The position numbers and the translations under genes were made by a program. This document shows positions 17,689 to 27,573 of a stretch of 64,000 bases of DNA, piece by piece. The notes under the pieces are model-generated. The model saw nothing but the letters and a program-made list of their open reading frames with translations. It was not told where the DNA came from and did not search any database. Positions within the stretch are counted from its first letter, which is position 1; the number at the start of each line of letters is the position of its first letter. Origin of the DNA: Pedobacter nyackensis (GTDB lineage Bacteria > Bacteroidota > Bacteroidia > Sphingobacteriales > Sphingobacteriaceae); assembly GCF_900176505.1 (NCBI RefSeq), contig NZ_FWYB01000007.1, forward strand, positions 186,001 through 250,000, written 5' to 3'.

Positions 17689-19374
17689 ATGGAAAACAAG
17701 ACCATTGCCCGTACCTTACGCCTGCTTTCTCAATTGATGGAACTCCACAATGAGAATCCTTTCAAAATCAAATCTGTAGCCAATGCGGCTTTTAAAGTTG
17801 ATAAATTACCTTACGCCATTCAGGGCAAATCTCTTGAAGAAATTGCACAGATTGATGGCTTAGGTAAAAGCATATCAGCCAAAGTATGGGAGCTCCTTCA
17901 AATTGGCACCATGGTCGAGCTGCAGGAAATCCTTGCTCAAACCCCGGAAGGCATTGTAGAAATGCTGGGCATAAAAGGCATTGGTCCGAAAAAGATAGTG
18001 GTCATCTGGAAAGATCTGGGCATTGAAAGCATTGGTGAACTTTATTACGCCTGCAACGAAAACAGGCTAATTGAAGCCAAAGGTTTTGGTCTAAAAACTC
18101 AGGAGGAGATTAGAAAAATCATCGAATTTAAAATGGCCGCACATGGAAAATTTCTATATGCCCATTCTGAGGCAACGGTCAATCAGTTATACGCAGATCT
18201 TGCTGTGTGGTTAAACACCATTAATGGCGACCCATTATTGGGTATCGCAGGCGATTACCGCAGATGTCTGGAAATTATTGAAGAAATTGAACTGGTTATT
18301 GGTGCAGACAGCATTCAGGAAGTTCAGGAAAAGCTAAATACCTTCAAACAACTCAGCTTTGAGCAACTGGCAGATGGAAATTATTCGGCTAGTACTGAAT
18401 TAGGCTTAAAGATCAATTTATATCTGGTTGAAAAGGCCGACTTTTACCTGAATTGGTTTAAGCTTACCGGCAACCAACAGCATGTGGAAGCTGTACTAGC
18501 CCTTGCCGGAACAGGTCCTTTTAGCAGCGAGGAAGAGATTTATAAAAAAGCCGGACTGGCATTTGTAGCGCCTGAATTAAGGGAAGACTTAAATGAAGTT
18601 GAACTGGCAAAAGAAAATAAACTTCCTGAACTGATTACCTATGCCGACCTAAAAGGAAGCTTACACAACCACTCTACATGGAGTGATGGTGTGCATACGC
18701 TGGAAGAAATGGCTGTGTATTGTAAAGACACACTTAAACTGGAATACCTGGGCATGTGCGACCACTCCAAATCGGCCTTTTATGCCAATGGATTGAACGA
18801 ACAGCGCATCTATGCACAACACCAGGAAATTGATGCCTTGAATGCAAAACTTGCTCCCTTCCGTATTTTTAAAGGGATAGAAAGCGATATTCTGTATGAT
18901 GGATCTTTAGACTATAGTAATGATATTTTAAAAACCTTCGACTTTGTAGTTGCTTCTGTACACAGTATTTTAAGGATGGATGAAGAAAAGGCTACATCAA
19001 GACTAATTACAGCGATTGAAAACCCGTATACGACTATTTTAGGTCACCCTACCGGCAGATTGTTATTAAGCAGAAAAGGCTACCCTATCGATTACGCTAA
19101 AGTAATTGACGCCTGTGCAGCAAACAACGTGGTGATAGAGATCAATGCAAACCCGCTTAGGTTAGACCTGGATTGGCGCTGGCATCGCTATGCGCTGGAA
19201 AAAGGCGTATTGCTTTCCATAAATCCTGATGCGCACAGAAAAGAAGGCTTTCATGACATGCACTATGGCGTGTTGATTGGCAGAAAAGGTGGTTTAACCG
19301 CAAAACAATGCCTGAACAGCTATTCATTAAGCGAAATAACAGCCCTTTTTGAAGGCCGGATCAACAATATTTAA
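17689..19374 (+). CDS. polX: PolX-type protein: helix-hairpin-helix, degenerate polymerase palm, intact PHP domain
   Basis: A 561-residue family X polymerase homologue. The 8-kDa HhH region (about 1-150) has GLGKSISAKV and GIKGIGPKK. The palm follows at about 180-300 and the C-terminal PHP phosphoesterase at about 325-550. The PHP metal ligands are intact (HNH, CDHS, GIESD, SVHS, GHPTG, NPDAH). In the palm, the GSxRR-x5-DxD motif reads GDYRR followed by E199-I-E201, and the third catalytic Asp position carries N243 (LGLKINLYL). Polymerase activity is therefore doubtful, while 3'-5' exonuclease or AP-endonuclease activity of the PHP domain may remain. The start at ATG 17689 follows the sppA terminator. 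Confidence 0.92.
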   Translation: MENKTIARTLRLLSQLMELHNENPFKIKSVANAAFKVDKLPYAIQGKSLEEIAQIDGLGKSISAKVWELLQIGTMVELQEILAQTPEGIVEMLGIKGIGPKKIVVIWKDLGIESIGELYYACNENRLIEAKGFGLKTQEEIRKIIEFKMAAHGKFLYAHSEATVNQLYADLAVWLNTINGDPLLGIAGDYRRCLEIIEEIELVIGADSIQEVQEKLNTFKQLSFEQLADGNYSASTELGLKINLYLVEKADFYLNWFKLTGNQQHVEAVLALAGTGPFSSEEEIYKKAGLAFVAPELREDLNEVELAKENKLPELITYADLKGSLHNHSTWSDGVHTLEEMAVYCKDTLKLEYLGMCDHSKSAFYANGLNEQRIYAQHQEIDALNAKLAPFRIFKGIESDILYDGSLDYSNDILKTFDFVVASVHSILRMDEEKATSRLITAIENPYTTILGHPTGRLLLSRKGYPIDYAKVIDACAANNVVIEINANPLRLDLDWRWHRYALEKGVLLSINPDAHRKEGFHDMHYGVLIGRKGGLTAKQCLNSYSLSEITALFEGRINNI

Positions 19375-19396
19375 TCATTATAAAAGCCATTATGCT

Positions 19397-19404
19397 TACC
19401 TTTG
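19397..19404 (+). promoter_or_regulatory. -7 box of heptose operon
   Basis: TACCTTTG matches TAnnTTTG and ends 16 nt before the hldA ATG. No TTG lies at the canonical distance. Confidence 0.45.
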
Positions 19405-19420
19405 ACTTTAATAATCGAGC

Positions 19421-20401
19421 ATGCTAACAGAAAAACTATATAGTGCCCACCTTAACCATACCGCTCCGAATATATTGGTTATAGGCGATCTCATGCTCGA
19501 CCACTATCTATTTGGTTCAGCAACCAGGTTATCACCTGAAGCCCCGGTTCCAATTCTAAATGCAAAGAAAGAATCAAAAATTATTGGTGGTGCAGCAAAT
19601 GTGGCCAGCAATCTTATTGATCTGGGGGCTAAGGTTTATCTGGGAGGAGTTGTTGGTAACGATGCCTTTGCTGAAGATGTTAAAGATCTTTTAATTGCGA
19701 AGGGCATCAATAGTCGGCTGATTATAAACGACGAAAGCAGGGTAACAACAGTAAAAACCCGTGTTATTGCAGGTAATCACCATATCGTTAGAATTGACAA
19801 AGAGGACACACACAACATATCTGCTAAACTGGAAGAATCCTTTTTTGGGTATCTGAGCCCATATATTGAAAAAGCAGACATTGTAGTGCTCTCTGATTAC
19901 AATAAGGGTTTACTTACCCCTGGCCTGTCTTTAAGGATCATTCAATATTGCCAAAGCAAGGGGAAAAGAACTTTGGTAGACCCAAAAGGGCTGGATTACA
20001 GCAAATATGAAGGTGCTTTTTTGATTAAGCCTAACCGTAAGGAATTGGCTGAAGCTGCCAAAGCAGAATGCATCAATACAGATGAGGACTTAGTTAAGGC
20101 CGCTCATGTCATATTGGAGGCTACAAAAGCTACCTATTTAATTGTAACGCTTTCAGAAGCCGGAATTGCAATCATCACTAAGGATGATTACAAAATTCTA
20201 CCGGTTGCAGCTACAGAAGTATACGATGTAACTGGCGCCGGAGATACGGTAATAGCTACTTTAGCCTATTGCCTTGCTTTAGGTCTGGATATTGAAGAAG
20301 CAGCAACAGCTGCTAATCACGCTGCATCTATTGTCATCAAACACATTGGAAGTGCAACTACCAACATAGAAGAAATCATTGCATCTTTAAAAACCGATTA
20401 A
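19421..20401 (+). CDS. hldA: D-glycero-beta-D-manno-heptose-7-phosphate kinase
   Basis: A 326-residue PfkB-family sugar kinase, the kinase half of E. coli HldE as a separate protein. It phosphorylates heptose 7-phosphate at C1 for ADP-heptose and LPS core synthesis. Visible motifs are [11 protein letters not shown] and [11 protein letters not shown] near the N-terminus, [11 protein letters not shown], and the catalytic GAGD with base D275 in [12 protein letters not shown]. It heads the operon hldA-gmhA-hldC-heptosyltransferase-sixA, with 5 nt to gmhA. Confidence 0.94.
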   Translation: MLTEKLYSAHLNHTAPNILVIGDLMLDHYLFGSATRLSPEAPVPILNAKKESKIIGGAANVASNLIDLGAKVYLGGVVGNDAFAEDVKDLLIAKGINSRLIINDESRVTTVKTRVIAGNHHIVRIDKEDTHNISAKLEESFFGYLSPYIEKADIVVLSDYNKGLLTPGLSLRIIQYCQSKGKRTLVDPKGLDYSKYEGAFLIKPNRKELAEAAKAECINTDEDLVKAAHVILEATKATYLIVTLSEAGIAIITKDDYKILPVAATEVYDVTGAGDTVIATLAYCLALGLDIEEAATAANHAASIVIKHIGSATTNIEEIIASLKTD

Positions 20402-20406
20402 CATTC

Positions 20407-20961
20407 ATGGTATTAGACGAATTAAATCATCATAGACTAACCATTGATAAAGTCATTTCAAGTCTTGTTCCTCAAATTGAAGAAGGCTGTAAGCTGATCA
20501 CTGAAACCATATTATCGGGTGCAAAAGTTTTAATCGCCGGAAATGGCGGAAGTGCCGCAGATGCACAACACATCGCTGCTGAATTAACTGGCAGGTTTGT
20601 AAAAGAGCGGAAAGCATTGCCTGCAATTGCACTCACGGTCGACACATCAGCATTAACCGCAATCAGCAATGATTATGGCTATGAAATGGTATTTCAACGT
20701 CAGATAGAAGCTTTGGCTCGTCCGTCCGACTTATTTATAGCCATATCAACCAGTGGCAACAGCGCAAACATATTAACAGCTTTAAAAGCAGCTAAAGAAA
20801 TGGGTTGTAAAACGCTTGGCTTATCCGGCAGAGATGGCGGTTTGATGAACGACCTTTGTGATTTAAACATTGTCATCCCTGAAAACAATACTGCCAGAAT
20901 CCAGGAAATGCACATTCTTATCGGACATATCCTGTGTAATGCAGTAGATCAATTGTATTAA
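20407..20961 (+). CDS. gmhA: Sedoheptulose-7-phosphate isomerase
   Basis: A 184-residue SIS-domain enzyme converting sedoheptulose 7-phosphate to D-glycero-D-manno-heptose 7-phosphate, the first step of ADP-heptose synthesis. The phosphate-binding loop [18 protein letters not shown] is at about 45-62, and the second SIS motif [11 protein letters not shown] is near 110. E59 is the probable counterpart of the catalytic glutamate. The C-terminal [14 protein letters not shown] is typical. It is 2 nt from hldC. Confidence 0.95.
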   Translation: MVLDELNHHRLTIDKVISSLVPQIEEGCKLITETILSGAKVLIAGNGGSAADAQHIAAELTGRFVKERKALPAIALTVDTSALTAISNDYGYEMVFQRQIEALARPSDLFIAISTSGNSANILTALKAAKEMGCKTLGLSGRDGGLMNDLCDLNIVIPENNTARIQEMHILIGHILCNAVDQLY

Positions 20962-20963
20962 TC

Positions 20964-21461
20964 ATGAAGAAAGATACCAAACAGACATTAACACAAAAAA
21001 TCTTTTCTAAAGATGACCTTGTAGCCCAATCCAAAATATGGAAGGCTGAAGGGAAAAAGATAGTTTTTACCAATGGCTGTTTTGACATTGTTCACCCCGG
21101 TCATATTGCTTATCTTGGTGATGCAGCTAATTTAGGGGATATCTTAATTATCGGATTAAATTCAGATCAGTCTGTATGCAAATTAAAAGGAGAAAACAGG
21201 CCTATAAACAATGAGTTCAGTCGCACTCAACTGATTGCTTCGATGTTCTTTGTAGACGCTGTCGTGCTTTTTAATGAAGACACTCCGCTTAACCTGATCA
21301 CGGCCATTAAACCTGATGTATTGGTTAAAGGAGGTGATTATACTTTAGATAATATTGTTGGTGCAAAGGAAACACTTGCCAACGGCGGTGAAGTTAAAGT
21401 ACTCAGTTTCCTGCCGGGGTATTCGTCGACCGGCATTATAGAAAAAATTAAAAACACTTAA
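20964..21461 (+). CDS. hldC: D-glycero-beta-D-manno-heptose 1-phosphate adenylyltransferase
   Basis: A 165-residue cytidylyltransferase-fold enzyme, the adenylyltransferase half of E. coli HldE (RfaE2). The nucleotide-binding motif H44-P-G-H47 lies in TNGCFDIVHPGHIAYL, and LPGYSSTGIIEKI is the C-terminal ISxT-like motif. It forms ADP-heptose from heptose 1-phosphate. The intervening phosphatase (GmhB) and the epimerase (HldD) are not in the window. Confidence 0.94.
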   Translation: MKKDTKQTLTQKIFSKDDLVAQSKIWKAEGKKIVFTNGCFDIVHPGHIAYLGDAANLGDILIIGLNSDQSVCKLKGENRPINNEFSRTQLIASMFFVDAVVLFNEDTPLNLITAIKPDVLVKGGDYTLDNIVGAKETLANGGEVKVLSFLPGYSSTGIIEKIKNT

Positions 21462-21475
21462 TAGAGGTTAAGCAT

Positions 21476-22456
21476 TTGGAAACACCTAAAAAGATTCTGG
21501 TAATACGATTCAGCTCTATGGGCGATATCATTTACACTACTCCGGTAGTGAGGTGCCTAAAGGAACAATTACCAAACTGCGAAATCCACTTTCTTACCAA
21601 AACGCAGTTCCAATATATTTACCAAAACAACCCCTATTTAACTAAGCTACACACCCTTAAACCAAAGTTATCGGATACCATCAAAGACATTAAGGCTGAA
21701 AAGTTCGATTTGATTATAGATCTGCACAATAACTTACGCACTTCTATCATTAAGCTGGCAACAGGGCTCCCCTCTTCTACTTACAAAAAGGATAGGATCA
21801 GCAAATGGCTGGCTTTAAAATTCAAATGGAATAGATTCATTTCGAAAAAGCATTTGGTAGACAGATACCTGGAAACTGTGAAATTTCTTGGTGTTAAAAA
21901 TGATGATAAGCCCATTGATTACTATATTTCAAAAGCCTACAATTTATCAGAGTTTTTACCTGAAACGCATCAGCAAAAATTTGTTGCCTTTGTTATTGGG
22001 GCAACCCATTTTACAAAGCGGCTTCCTAATGATAAAATCATAGAAATATGTAAGGGAATAAACCTGCCTATTGTTTTACTCGGCGGTAATGATGTGAAAG
22101 ATAATGCGTTGATCATTCAGCAAGCTGTGGGCAGTAATGTGTACAATACCTGTGGCCTTACCAATCTGGATCAATCTGTTTTCCTGGTTTCTAAGGCGCA
22201 CAAAGTAATCGGCTTTGATACTGGTCTGACGCACATTTCTGAAGCATTCGACAGGCCTTTAGCCTCTATCTGGGGCGGAACAACTCCCGATCTTTTGGGC
22301 GTACATCCTTACAAAATATCTGATTCGTTAATTGTTGGTGAAGATCTTTCCTGTAGGCCATGCTCAAAATTCGGTTTAGAGAAATGTCCGTTAGGTCATT
22401 TTAAATGTATGAAAAACATTAACCCTGATATAGTTGTTAGTTTTATAAACTCGTAA
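21476..22456 (+). CDS. GT9-family ADP-heptose:LPS heptosyltransferase-like
   Basis: A 326-residue GT-B glycosyltransferase of family 9, which transfers heptose to lipid A-core acceptors at the inner face of the membrane. It has the N-terminal ILVIRFSSMGDIIYTTPVVR, the HFLTK strand, and the donor-binding GFDTGLTHISEAFDRP and SIWGGTTP motifs, with cysteines near the C-terminus (CRPC, KCPLGHFKC). No in-frame ATG precedes the conserved MGD, so the TTG at 21476 with AGAGG about 10 nt upstream is taken as the start. The position right after hldC supports an ADP-heptose donor. Confidence 0.88.
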   Translation: METPKKILVIRFSSMGDIIYTTPVVRCLKEQLPNCEIHFLTKTQFQYIYQNNPYLTKLHTLKPKLSDTIKDIKAEKFDLIIDLHNNLRTSIIKLATGLPSSTYKKDRISKWLALKFKWNRFISKKHLVDRYLETVKFLGVKNDDKPIDYYISKAYNLSEFLPETHQQKFVAFVIGATHFTKRLPNDKIIEICKGINLPIVLLGGNDVKDNALIIQQAVGSNVYNTCGLTNLDQSVFLVSKAHKVIGFDTGLTHISEAFDRPLASIWGGTTPDLLGVHPYKISDSLIVGEDLSCRPCSKFGLEKCPLGHFKCMKNINPDIVVSFINS

Positions 22457-22469
22457 TCTTCGCTCATAT

Positions 22470-22970
22470 ATGAAGCACTTGCTATTGGTTAGACATGGTA
22501 AATCGGAATGGGGAAATGCCCATCTAGCAGATTTTGACAGGCCTTTAAACCCGAGAGGTCATAGAAATGCCCCAGAAATGGCGGCTAGACTCGTTCAAAA
22601 AGATCTTGTCCCCCAGCAGCTGGTAAGTAGTCCGGCACTAAGAGCCATTACCACAGCCAAGCATTTTGCTCAAGCGTGGAAAAAATCACCGGAACAGATA
22701 AAAGAAAATGCCTCAATTTATGAGGCAGATGTGAAAGCTTTGTTAAACGTTGTAAACGGGTTTAACAATAAGTACGACTATATTGCTGTTTTCGGGCATA
22801 ACCCGGGTCTCACAGACTTCACGAATTACCTCAGTGATGCGAATATTTACAACATCCCTACCTGCGCTACGGTATTGATAGAATTCCCTGTTGACGACTG
22901 GGAACTCGTAAGTCGCCATACAGGTACACTTCTTCGTTTTGATTATCCTAAAAGTCTTACGGACGATTAA
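22470..22970 (+). CDS. SixA-type histidine phosphatase
   Basis: A 166-residue phosphohistidine-phosphatase-family protein with the catalytic R8-H9-G10 in LLLVRHGKSEWG, DFDRPLNPRGHRNAPEMA, a second arginine in SSPALRAITTA, and the second histidine in GHNPGLTDF. SixA removes phosphate from histidines of phosphotransfer proteins such as PtsP or ArcB in E. coli, though the substrate here is unknown. It follows the heptosyltransferase by 13 nt. Its 3' end overlaps the convergent AMP nucleosidase gene by 4 nt. Confidence 0.88.
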   Translation: MKHLLLVRHGKSEWGNAHLADFDRPLNPRGHRNAPEMAARLVQKDLVPQQLVSSPALRAITTAKHFAQAWKKSPEQIKENASIYEADVKALLNVVNGFNNKYDYIAVFGHNPGLTDFTNYLSDANIYNIPTCATVLIEFPVDDWELVSRHTGTLLRFDYPKSLTDD

Positions 22971-23827
22971 AAATGCAGGTGTTTTACAGTAAGTCCGTTG
23001 TTGATTAACTGTTTCAAAGAGTCGATACCAATTTTAAGGTGTGTTTCCACATATTTGGAAGTCACACTACTATCGCTTTCTGTAGTCTTTACCCCCTCCG
23101 GAATCATTGGTTGATCTGAAACCAGTAATAATGCTCCAGTTGGAATTTTATTAGCAAAGCCTGTAGTAAAAATGGTTGCGGTCTCCATATCCACTGCCAT
23201 TGCCCTCAAACTTTTCAGGTATTTTTTAAAAGCCTTATCATGCTCCCACACCCTGCGGTTGGTTGTATAACAGGTTCCCGTCCAATAATCTCTTGAATGA
23301 TCACGTATGGTAGTTGATATCGCCTTCTGTAAGGCAAAAGCCGGTAATGCTGGTACTTCGGCAGGCAGATAGTCATTTGATGTCCCCTCCCCTCTAATAG
23401 CGGCAATAGGCAGGATTAAATCCCCCAGCTGGTTCTTCTTTTTCAATCCGCCACATTTGCCCAAAAACAGCACCGCTTTAGGCTTGATTGCTGTAAGCAA
23501 ATCCATCATAGTTGCGGCAAGTGGACTTCCCATTCCAAAATTTATAATGGTGATCCCATTAGCCGTAGCACTTTGCATCGGCTTATCCAGGCCCATAATT
23601 GGCACGTCATCATGCCATTCTGAGAACATCTGTAAATATTTACTGAAATTTGTCAGCAATATATATTGACCAAAATCTTCTAAGGGTCTTCCGGTATACC
23701 TCGGCAACCAGTTTTTAACAATCTCCGCCTTAGATTTCAAACCCTTTCTAACAGGAGATTCAACTTCTTCTATTTTCTTTTCTTTACCAGCTTGCTCCTC
23801 TTTTTTTACGTCTTTTTCTTCGTTCAT
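22967..23827 (-). CDS. amn: AMP nucleosidase
   Basis: A 286-residue nucleoside-phosphorylase-fold enzyme that splits AMP into adenine and ribose 5-phosphate. The N-terminal 35 residues are a charged Lys/Glu-rich extension, followed by the core NFGMGSPLAATMMDLL, FLGKCGGL, DLILPIAAIRGEGTS, the purine and ribose site AVDMETATIFTTGF and LLVSDQPMIPEG. This is the shorter Bacteroidota form, against 484 aa in E. coli. It converges on sixA, with stops overlapping by 4 nt. Confidence 0.9.
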   Translation of the reverse strand: MNEEKDVKKEEQAGKEKKIEEVESPVRKGLKSKAEIVKNWLPRYTGRPLEDFGQYILLTNFSKYLQMFSEWHDDVPIMGLDKPMQSATANGITIINFGMGSPLAATMMDLLTAIKPKAVLFLGKCGGLKKKNQLGDLILPIAAIRGEGTSNDYLPAEVPALPAFALQKAISTTIRDHSRDYWTGTCYTTNRRVWEHDKAFKKYLKSLRAMAVDMETATIFTTGFANKIPTGALLLVSDQPMIPEGVKTTESDSSVTSKYVETHLKIGIDSLKQLINNGLTVKHLHF

Positions 23828-23920
23828 ATATGCTCCTTTCTATAATACAAGATACTAAATCACAGCACCCATACCCGCCAGAATGCCTAATTTCTTTTAA
23901 CACCCTTCAAATAACAATAT

Positions 23921-23950
23921 AAAAAAAAATCCCCGGTAAACCGGGGATTA
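23921..23950 (-). terminator. Terminator after clpX
   Basis: AATCCCCGG (23929-23935 side) and CCGGGGATT pair around a TAAA loop. The plus-strand A9 run (23921-23929) gives a T run on the minus strand, just past the clpX stop at 23956. Confidence 0.9.
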
Positions 23951-23955
23951 AATCA

Positions 23956-25197
23956 TTATGCAGCTTTTAATTTCTTAAAGTCTGCTTTTTCAAACTTCTC
24001 TATCGCATAATCGAGCGTGATGTTTAATTCCTTCACGCTGGTATCGGATGGAATCTCGAACATGGCGTCCAACATAATGGCTTCACAAATAGACCTCAGT
24101 CCACGTGCGCCAAGTTTATATTCCATGGCTTTATCCACGATAAAGTCTAAAACCTCATCACTAAAGGTAAGATTCACATCCTCCAGGTCGAACAATTTCA
24201 CATACTGACGAACCAACGAGTTTTTAGGCTCTGTAAGGATGTTACGCAATGCTTGCTTATCCAAGGGGTTAAGGTGAGTTAAAACAGGTACACGTCCGAT
24301 CAATTCAGGTATTAAACCAAATGATTTTAAATCCTGAGGAGTGATGTATTTATACAAGTTTTTCAGATCCAGCTCTGCATCATCTTTTTTAACTTTATAA
24401 CCTACTGCCTGCGTGCGCAATCTGTTGGCGATTTTACGTTCTATACCATCAAAAGCACCACCGCAAATAAATAATATATTATTTGTGTTTACAGGGATCA
24501 TTTTCTGGTCCGGATGCTTACGTCCGCCCTGAGGTGGAACATTCACTACCGTACCTTCTAAAATCTTCAGCAAGGCCTGTTGTACACCTTCACCAGATAC
24601 ATCACGGGTAATGGAAGGGTTATCACTTTTACGTGCTACTTTATCCACCTCATCGATGTATACAATTCCACGCTCAGCAGAAGCTACGTCATAATCTGCA
24701 GCCTGCAATAAACGGGTAAGGATACTCTCCACATCTTCCCCAACATATCCGGCTTCGGTAAGTACCGTAGCATCACAAATACAGAAAGGTACATGCAAAA
24801 TTTTAGCAATCGTTTTAGCCAATAAAGTTTTACCCGTACCAGTTTCACCTACCAGCATGATGTTTGATTTTTCGATCTCTACTTCATCTACTTTATCAAC
24901 CTTCTGACTTAACCTTTTGTAGTGGTTATATACCGCTACAGAAAGTACCTTCTTAGCGTCATCCTGACCAATAACATATTGATCAATATGCGCTTTGATT
25001 TCCTGTGGTTTCAACAGGGTAACCGAAGTATCTAAAGGTTTTGATTTCTTACTTCCCAATTCCTGCACCAGCAGCTGATTAGCCTGGGTAACGCATTTAT
25101 CACAGATATATGCATCCAGACCCTCAATAAGCATTAAAGTATCCTGCTTACCTGAGCCACAAAACGAACAACGGGATTCTTTACTTTGTTTAGCCAT
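23956..25197 (-). CDS. clpX: ATP-dependent protease ATPase subunit ClpX
   Basis: A 413-residue AAA+ unfoldase that feeds substrates to ClpP. The N-terminal zinc-binding domain has C10-x2-C13 and a second pair in ICDKC. Walker A GETGTGKT, the pore loop GYVGED, Walker [10 protein letters not shown] and the ClpP-binding-type region precede sensor 2 ([10 protein letters not shown]). The length is standard. clpP ends 3 nt upstream, forming a clpP-clpX operon. Confidence 0.97.
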   Translation of the reverse strand: MAKQSKESRCSFCGSGKQDTLMLIEGLDAYICDKCVTQANQLLVQELGSKKSKPLDTSVTLLKPQEIKAHIDQYVIGQDDAKKVLSVAVYNHYKRLSQKVDKVDEVEIEKSNIMLVGETGTGKTLLAKTIAKILHVPFCICDATVLTEAGYVGEDVESILTRLLQAADYDVASAERGIVYIDEVDKVARKSDNPSITRDVSGEGVQQALLKILEGTVVNVPPQGGRKHPDQKMIPVNTNNILFICGGAFDGIERKIANRLRTQAVGYKVKKDDAELDLKNLYKYITPQDLKSFGLIPELIGRVPVLTHLNPLDKQALRNILTEPKNSLVRQYVKLFDLEDVNLTFSDEVLDFIVDKAMEYKLGARGLRSICEAIMLDAMFEIPSDTSVKELNITLDYAIEKFEKADFKKLKAA

Positions 25198-25200
25198 CTC

Positions 25201-25893
25201 TTAGTCTTTGTTGCTAGCACCTAGCACTTCATCAATCATTCCAAAGCTTTTCGCTTCATCCGCTTTCATCCAGTAATCACGGTCTGAAGCTTTCTCTACC
25301 CACTCGTACGATTGTCCGGAGTGATTAGAAATAATATCGTACAATTCTTTTTTCAATTTAAGCATTTCTCTCAGGTTGATCTCCATATCTGAAGCTACAC
25401 CTTGTGCACCTCCCGAAGGCTGGTGAATCATTACACGTGAGTGAGGTAACGCTGCGCGTTTTCCTTTGGCACCTGCAACCAATAAAACCGCACCCATAGA
25501 TGCTGCCATACCAGTACAGATTGTTGCCACATCAGGAGTGATGTATTGCATAGTATCATAGATACCTAAGCCTGCATATACAGATCCGCCCGGTGAGTTG
25601 ATATAAATCTGAATATCTCTGTTGCTATCAGTTGATTGTAAGAACAATAACTGAGCTTGAATAATATTTGCATTTCCATCATAAATGGCATCACCTAAAA
25701 AGATGATACGATCCATCATCAAACGTGAGAACACATCCATTTGAGCAACATTAAGCTGACGTTCCTCAATGATGTAAGGAGTCATGCTTTTCGGTGAATT
25801 GTTAGTAGCACCTATAAAACGGTCAACATTTAAACCATTTATACGGTGATGTTTAACTGCGTATTTTCTAAATTCGTCTTTATCTATCTTCAT
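25201..25893 (-). CDS. clpP: ATP-dependent Clp protease proteolytic subunit
   Basis: A 230-residue serine peptidase forming the tetradecameric ClpP chamber. The catalytic S132 lies in GMAASMGAVLL and H157 in VMIHQPSGG. The third residue is in the SDRDYWM segment (about 203-208). The oligomer-handle segment YINSPGGSVYAGLGIYD is intact. The approximately 30-residue N-terminal extension is typical of the phylum. The start at 25893 is used. Confidence 0.97.
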   Translation of the reverse strand: MKIDKDEFRKYAVKHHRINGLNVDRFIGATNNSPKSMTPYIIEERQLNVAQMDVFSRLMMDRIIFLGDAIYDGNANIIQAQLLFLQSTDSNRDIQIYINSPGGSVYAGLGIYDTMQYITPDVATICTGMAASMGAVLLVAGAKGKRAALPHSRVMIHQPSGGAQGVASDMEINLREMLKLKKELYDIISNHSGQSYEWVEKASDRDYWMKADEAKSFGMIDEVLGASNKD

Positions 25894-26035
25894 GATTTAT
25901 AATTGTTATTTTAATCATTATGAATTTTTGTTCGGTTGCGAAACCTCCATAATGTGTTTTTCTTCACCAATAGTAATAAAACTAAATTGGTAATTTATTG
26001 TGGTATTGTAAAATTTGAGTTTCCTTTTTATATAA

Positions 26036-26065
26036 ATAAGGCGGCCTTAATAAAAGCCGCCTTAT
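26036..26065 (-). terminator. Terminator after tig
   Basis: Perfect 10-bp arms ATAAGGCGGC (26036-26045) and GCCGCCTTAT (26056-26065) lie 45 nt past the tig stop. The minus-strand tail is T/A-rich rather than a pure T run. Confidence 0.7.
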
Positions 26066-26109
26066 CTGTAATTTATAAAAATTAAACTTTAAGCTGTATA
26101 AAACAGCAT

Positions 26110-27456
26110 TTATTTCATTTCAATAAACTTGTTATAAGCTATTTCTTTTTGGTCTAAAGTAGCCACTGATTTAATGTAATCAAACACTTTCAAAGCTTTA
26201 ACCTCATCGAAAATACGGTTTGCGTTGTCTTTCTCTTTCAGGAAAGTAGCCGTGTACTGAGCCAATTGATCTTCTGGCATCGGGGTTGGGCTATACATTC
26301 TAAACTGAGCATCTAAACGTTGTTTAGCAGTTTGGAATACATCTTCGTATTTAATTTCGATGCTATTGTCTTTAATCAATTTGTTCTCGATTAAAGTCCA
26401 TTTCAGGTTTTTAGCGAAATCGTCATAACCTTCAGCCAATTCTTCTTCAGTTAATTTCTCGTTAGTAGCTTTTAACCACTTACGTAAGAAGGCATCAGGA
26501 AGTTCGATATTTACACTTTCAATCAATTTAGTGTACATATCATTTTGCAGTTTGCGATCAGCATCCTGATTGAACATGCTTTCGATTTCTTCAGTGATTT
26601 TAGCTGTAAAACCAGCTTCATCAGTTACTACACCAGCACCAAACAATTTATCAAAGAACTCCTGGTTTAAATCAGCTTCCTCTAAACGGTTTACATTTTT
26701 AACCGTTACCTGGAATTTAGACTGTAGATCTTTAGCATCTTCTTCGCTGATGTTTAACAATTTGGCGATGATCACCTCATTTTTATCAAAAGCTTTTTGA
26801 ACATCAAGTTCTACAACATCATCCTTTTTTAAACCGATTAAAGATTTTAAAATCTTTTTATCAGTAACCTGATCTAAACGAATAGAACCGGTACTGTTGA
26901 TTCCACCTTCAAAAACTGAACCATCAGCAGAAAGTTGTGCTAATTCGGCATAAAGTACATCCTCTTCTGCCGAAACTTCAGGGTTTGTCATTTTGCCATA
27001 GCTTTTACGGATATTTTTAATACGTGCAGCAAGCGTTTCTGCGTCAGCTTTAACCACGTATTGAGTAAATTTATCTTTAGCAGTGATCTTTACATCGATT
27101 GCTGGAGCAAGACCTAATTCATAATCAAATTCAAACTCATCTGTGTTATCCCATTTGAATTCTTTAGTATCATCCATTACCGGTAAAGGCTGACCAAGGA
27201 TTTCTACTTTATTATCTGTAAGGTGCTTGTTTAATGTCTCACTTAATAAATTGTTGATTTCTTCTACAAGGATGCTTCTACCGTACATCTTTTTGATGTG
27301 AGCTGCAGGAACCATTCCTTTACGAAAACCTGGAAGGGTTGCTTTTTTAGCTTGTTCTTTTATAGATTTATCAACCTTTTCAGTATAATCTTCAGGCGCA
27401 ATCTTAATTTTTACAACCGCGTTTAAGTCGTTAATTTTTTCCTGTGTAATGTTCAT
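26110..27456 (-). CDS. tig: Trigger factor
   Basis: A 448-residue ribosome-associated chaperone. The N-terminal ribosome-binding domain carries LPGFRKGMVPAAHIKKMYG (about 40-58), close to the family signature GFRxGKVP. A central FKBP-like domain (about 150-245) and a helical C-terminal arm follow. The FKBP domain is divergent, as in other Bacteroidota, and isomerase activity is uncertain. It lies upstream of clpP-clpX, the common trigger factor-clpPX order, but a terminator at 26036 separates them. Confidence 0.95.
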   Translation of the reverse strand: MNITQEKINDLNAVVKIKIAPEDYTEKVDKSIKEQAKKATLPGFRKGMVPAAHIKKMYGRSILVEEINNLLSETLNKHLTDNKVEILGQPLPVMDDTKEFKWDNTDEFEFDYELGLAPAIDVKITAKDKFTQYVVKADAETLAARIKNIRKSYGKMTNPEVSAEEDVLYAELAQLSADGSVFEGGINSTGSIRLDQVTDKKILKSLIGLKKDDVVELDVQKAFDKNEVIIAKLLNISEEDAKDLQSKFQVTVKNVNRLEEADLNQEFFDKLFGAGVVTDEAGFTAKITEEIESMFNQDADRKLQNDMYTKLIESVNIELPDAFLRKWLKATNEKLTEEELAEGYDDFAKNLKWTLIENKLIKDNSIEIKYEDVFQTAKQRLDAQFRMYSPTPMPEDQLAQYTATFLKEKDNANRIFDEVKALKVFDYIKSVATLDQKEIAYNKFIEMK

Positions 27457-27490
27457 CTTTCTGAATCAATAATTATTAATGTCTATATAC

Positions 27491-27515
27491 AAAAAATCCC
27501 CCGTGTCGCGGAGGA
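27491..27515 (-). promoter_or_regulatory. Terminator-like hairpin in tig leader (possible attenuator)
   Basis: On the minus strand, TCCTCCG (27515-27509) pairs with CGGGGGA (27503-27497) across a CGACA loop and is followed by T6 (27496-27491). It ends 34 nt before the tig ATG, within the predicted leader, so it may act as an attenuator or end a small RNA. Confidence 0.5.
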
Positions 27516-27573
27516 AGTTTACCGCGGAAGAATTGACTCCCAATCTACCGCTCAAATTTCCCTTTCGAGGGCG

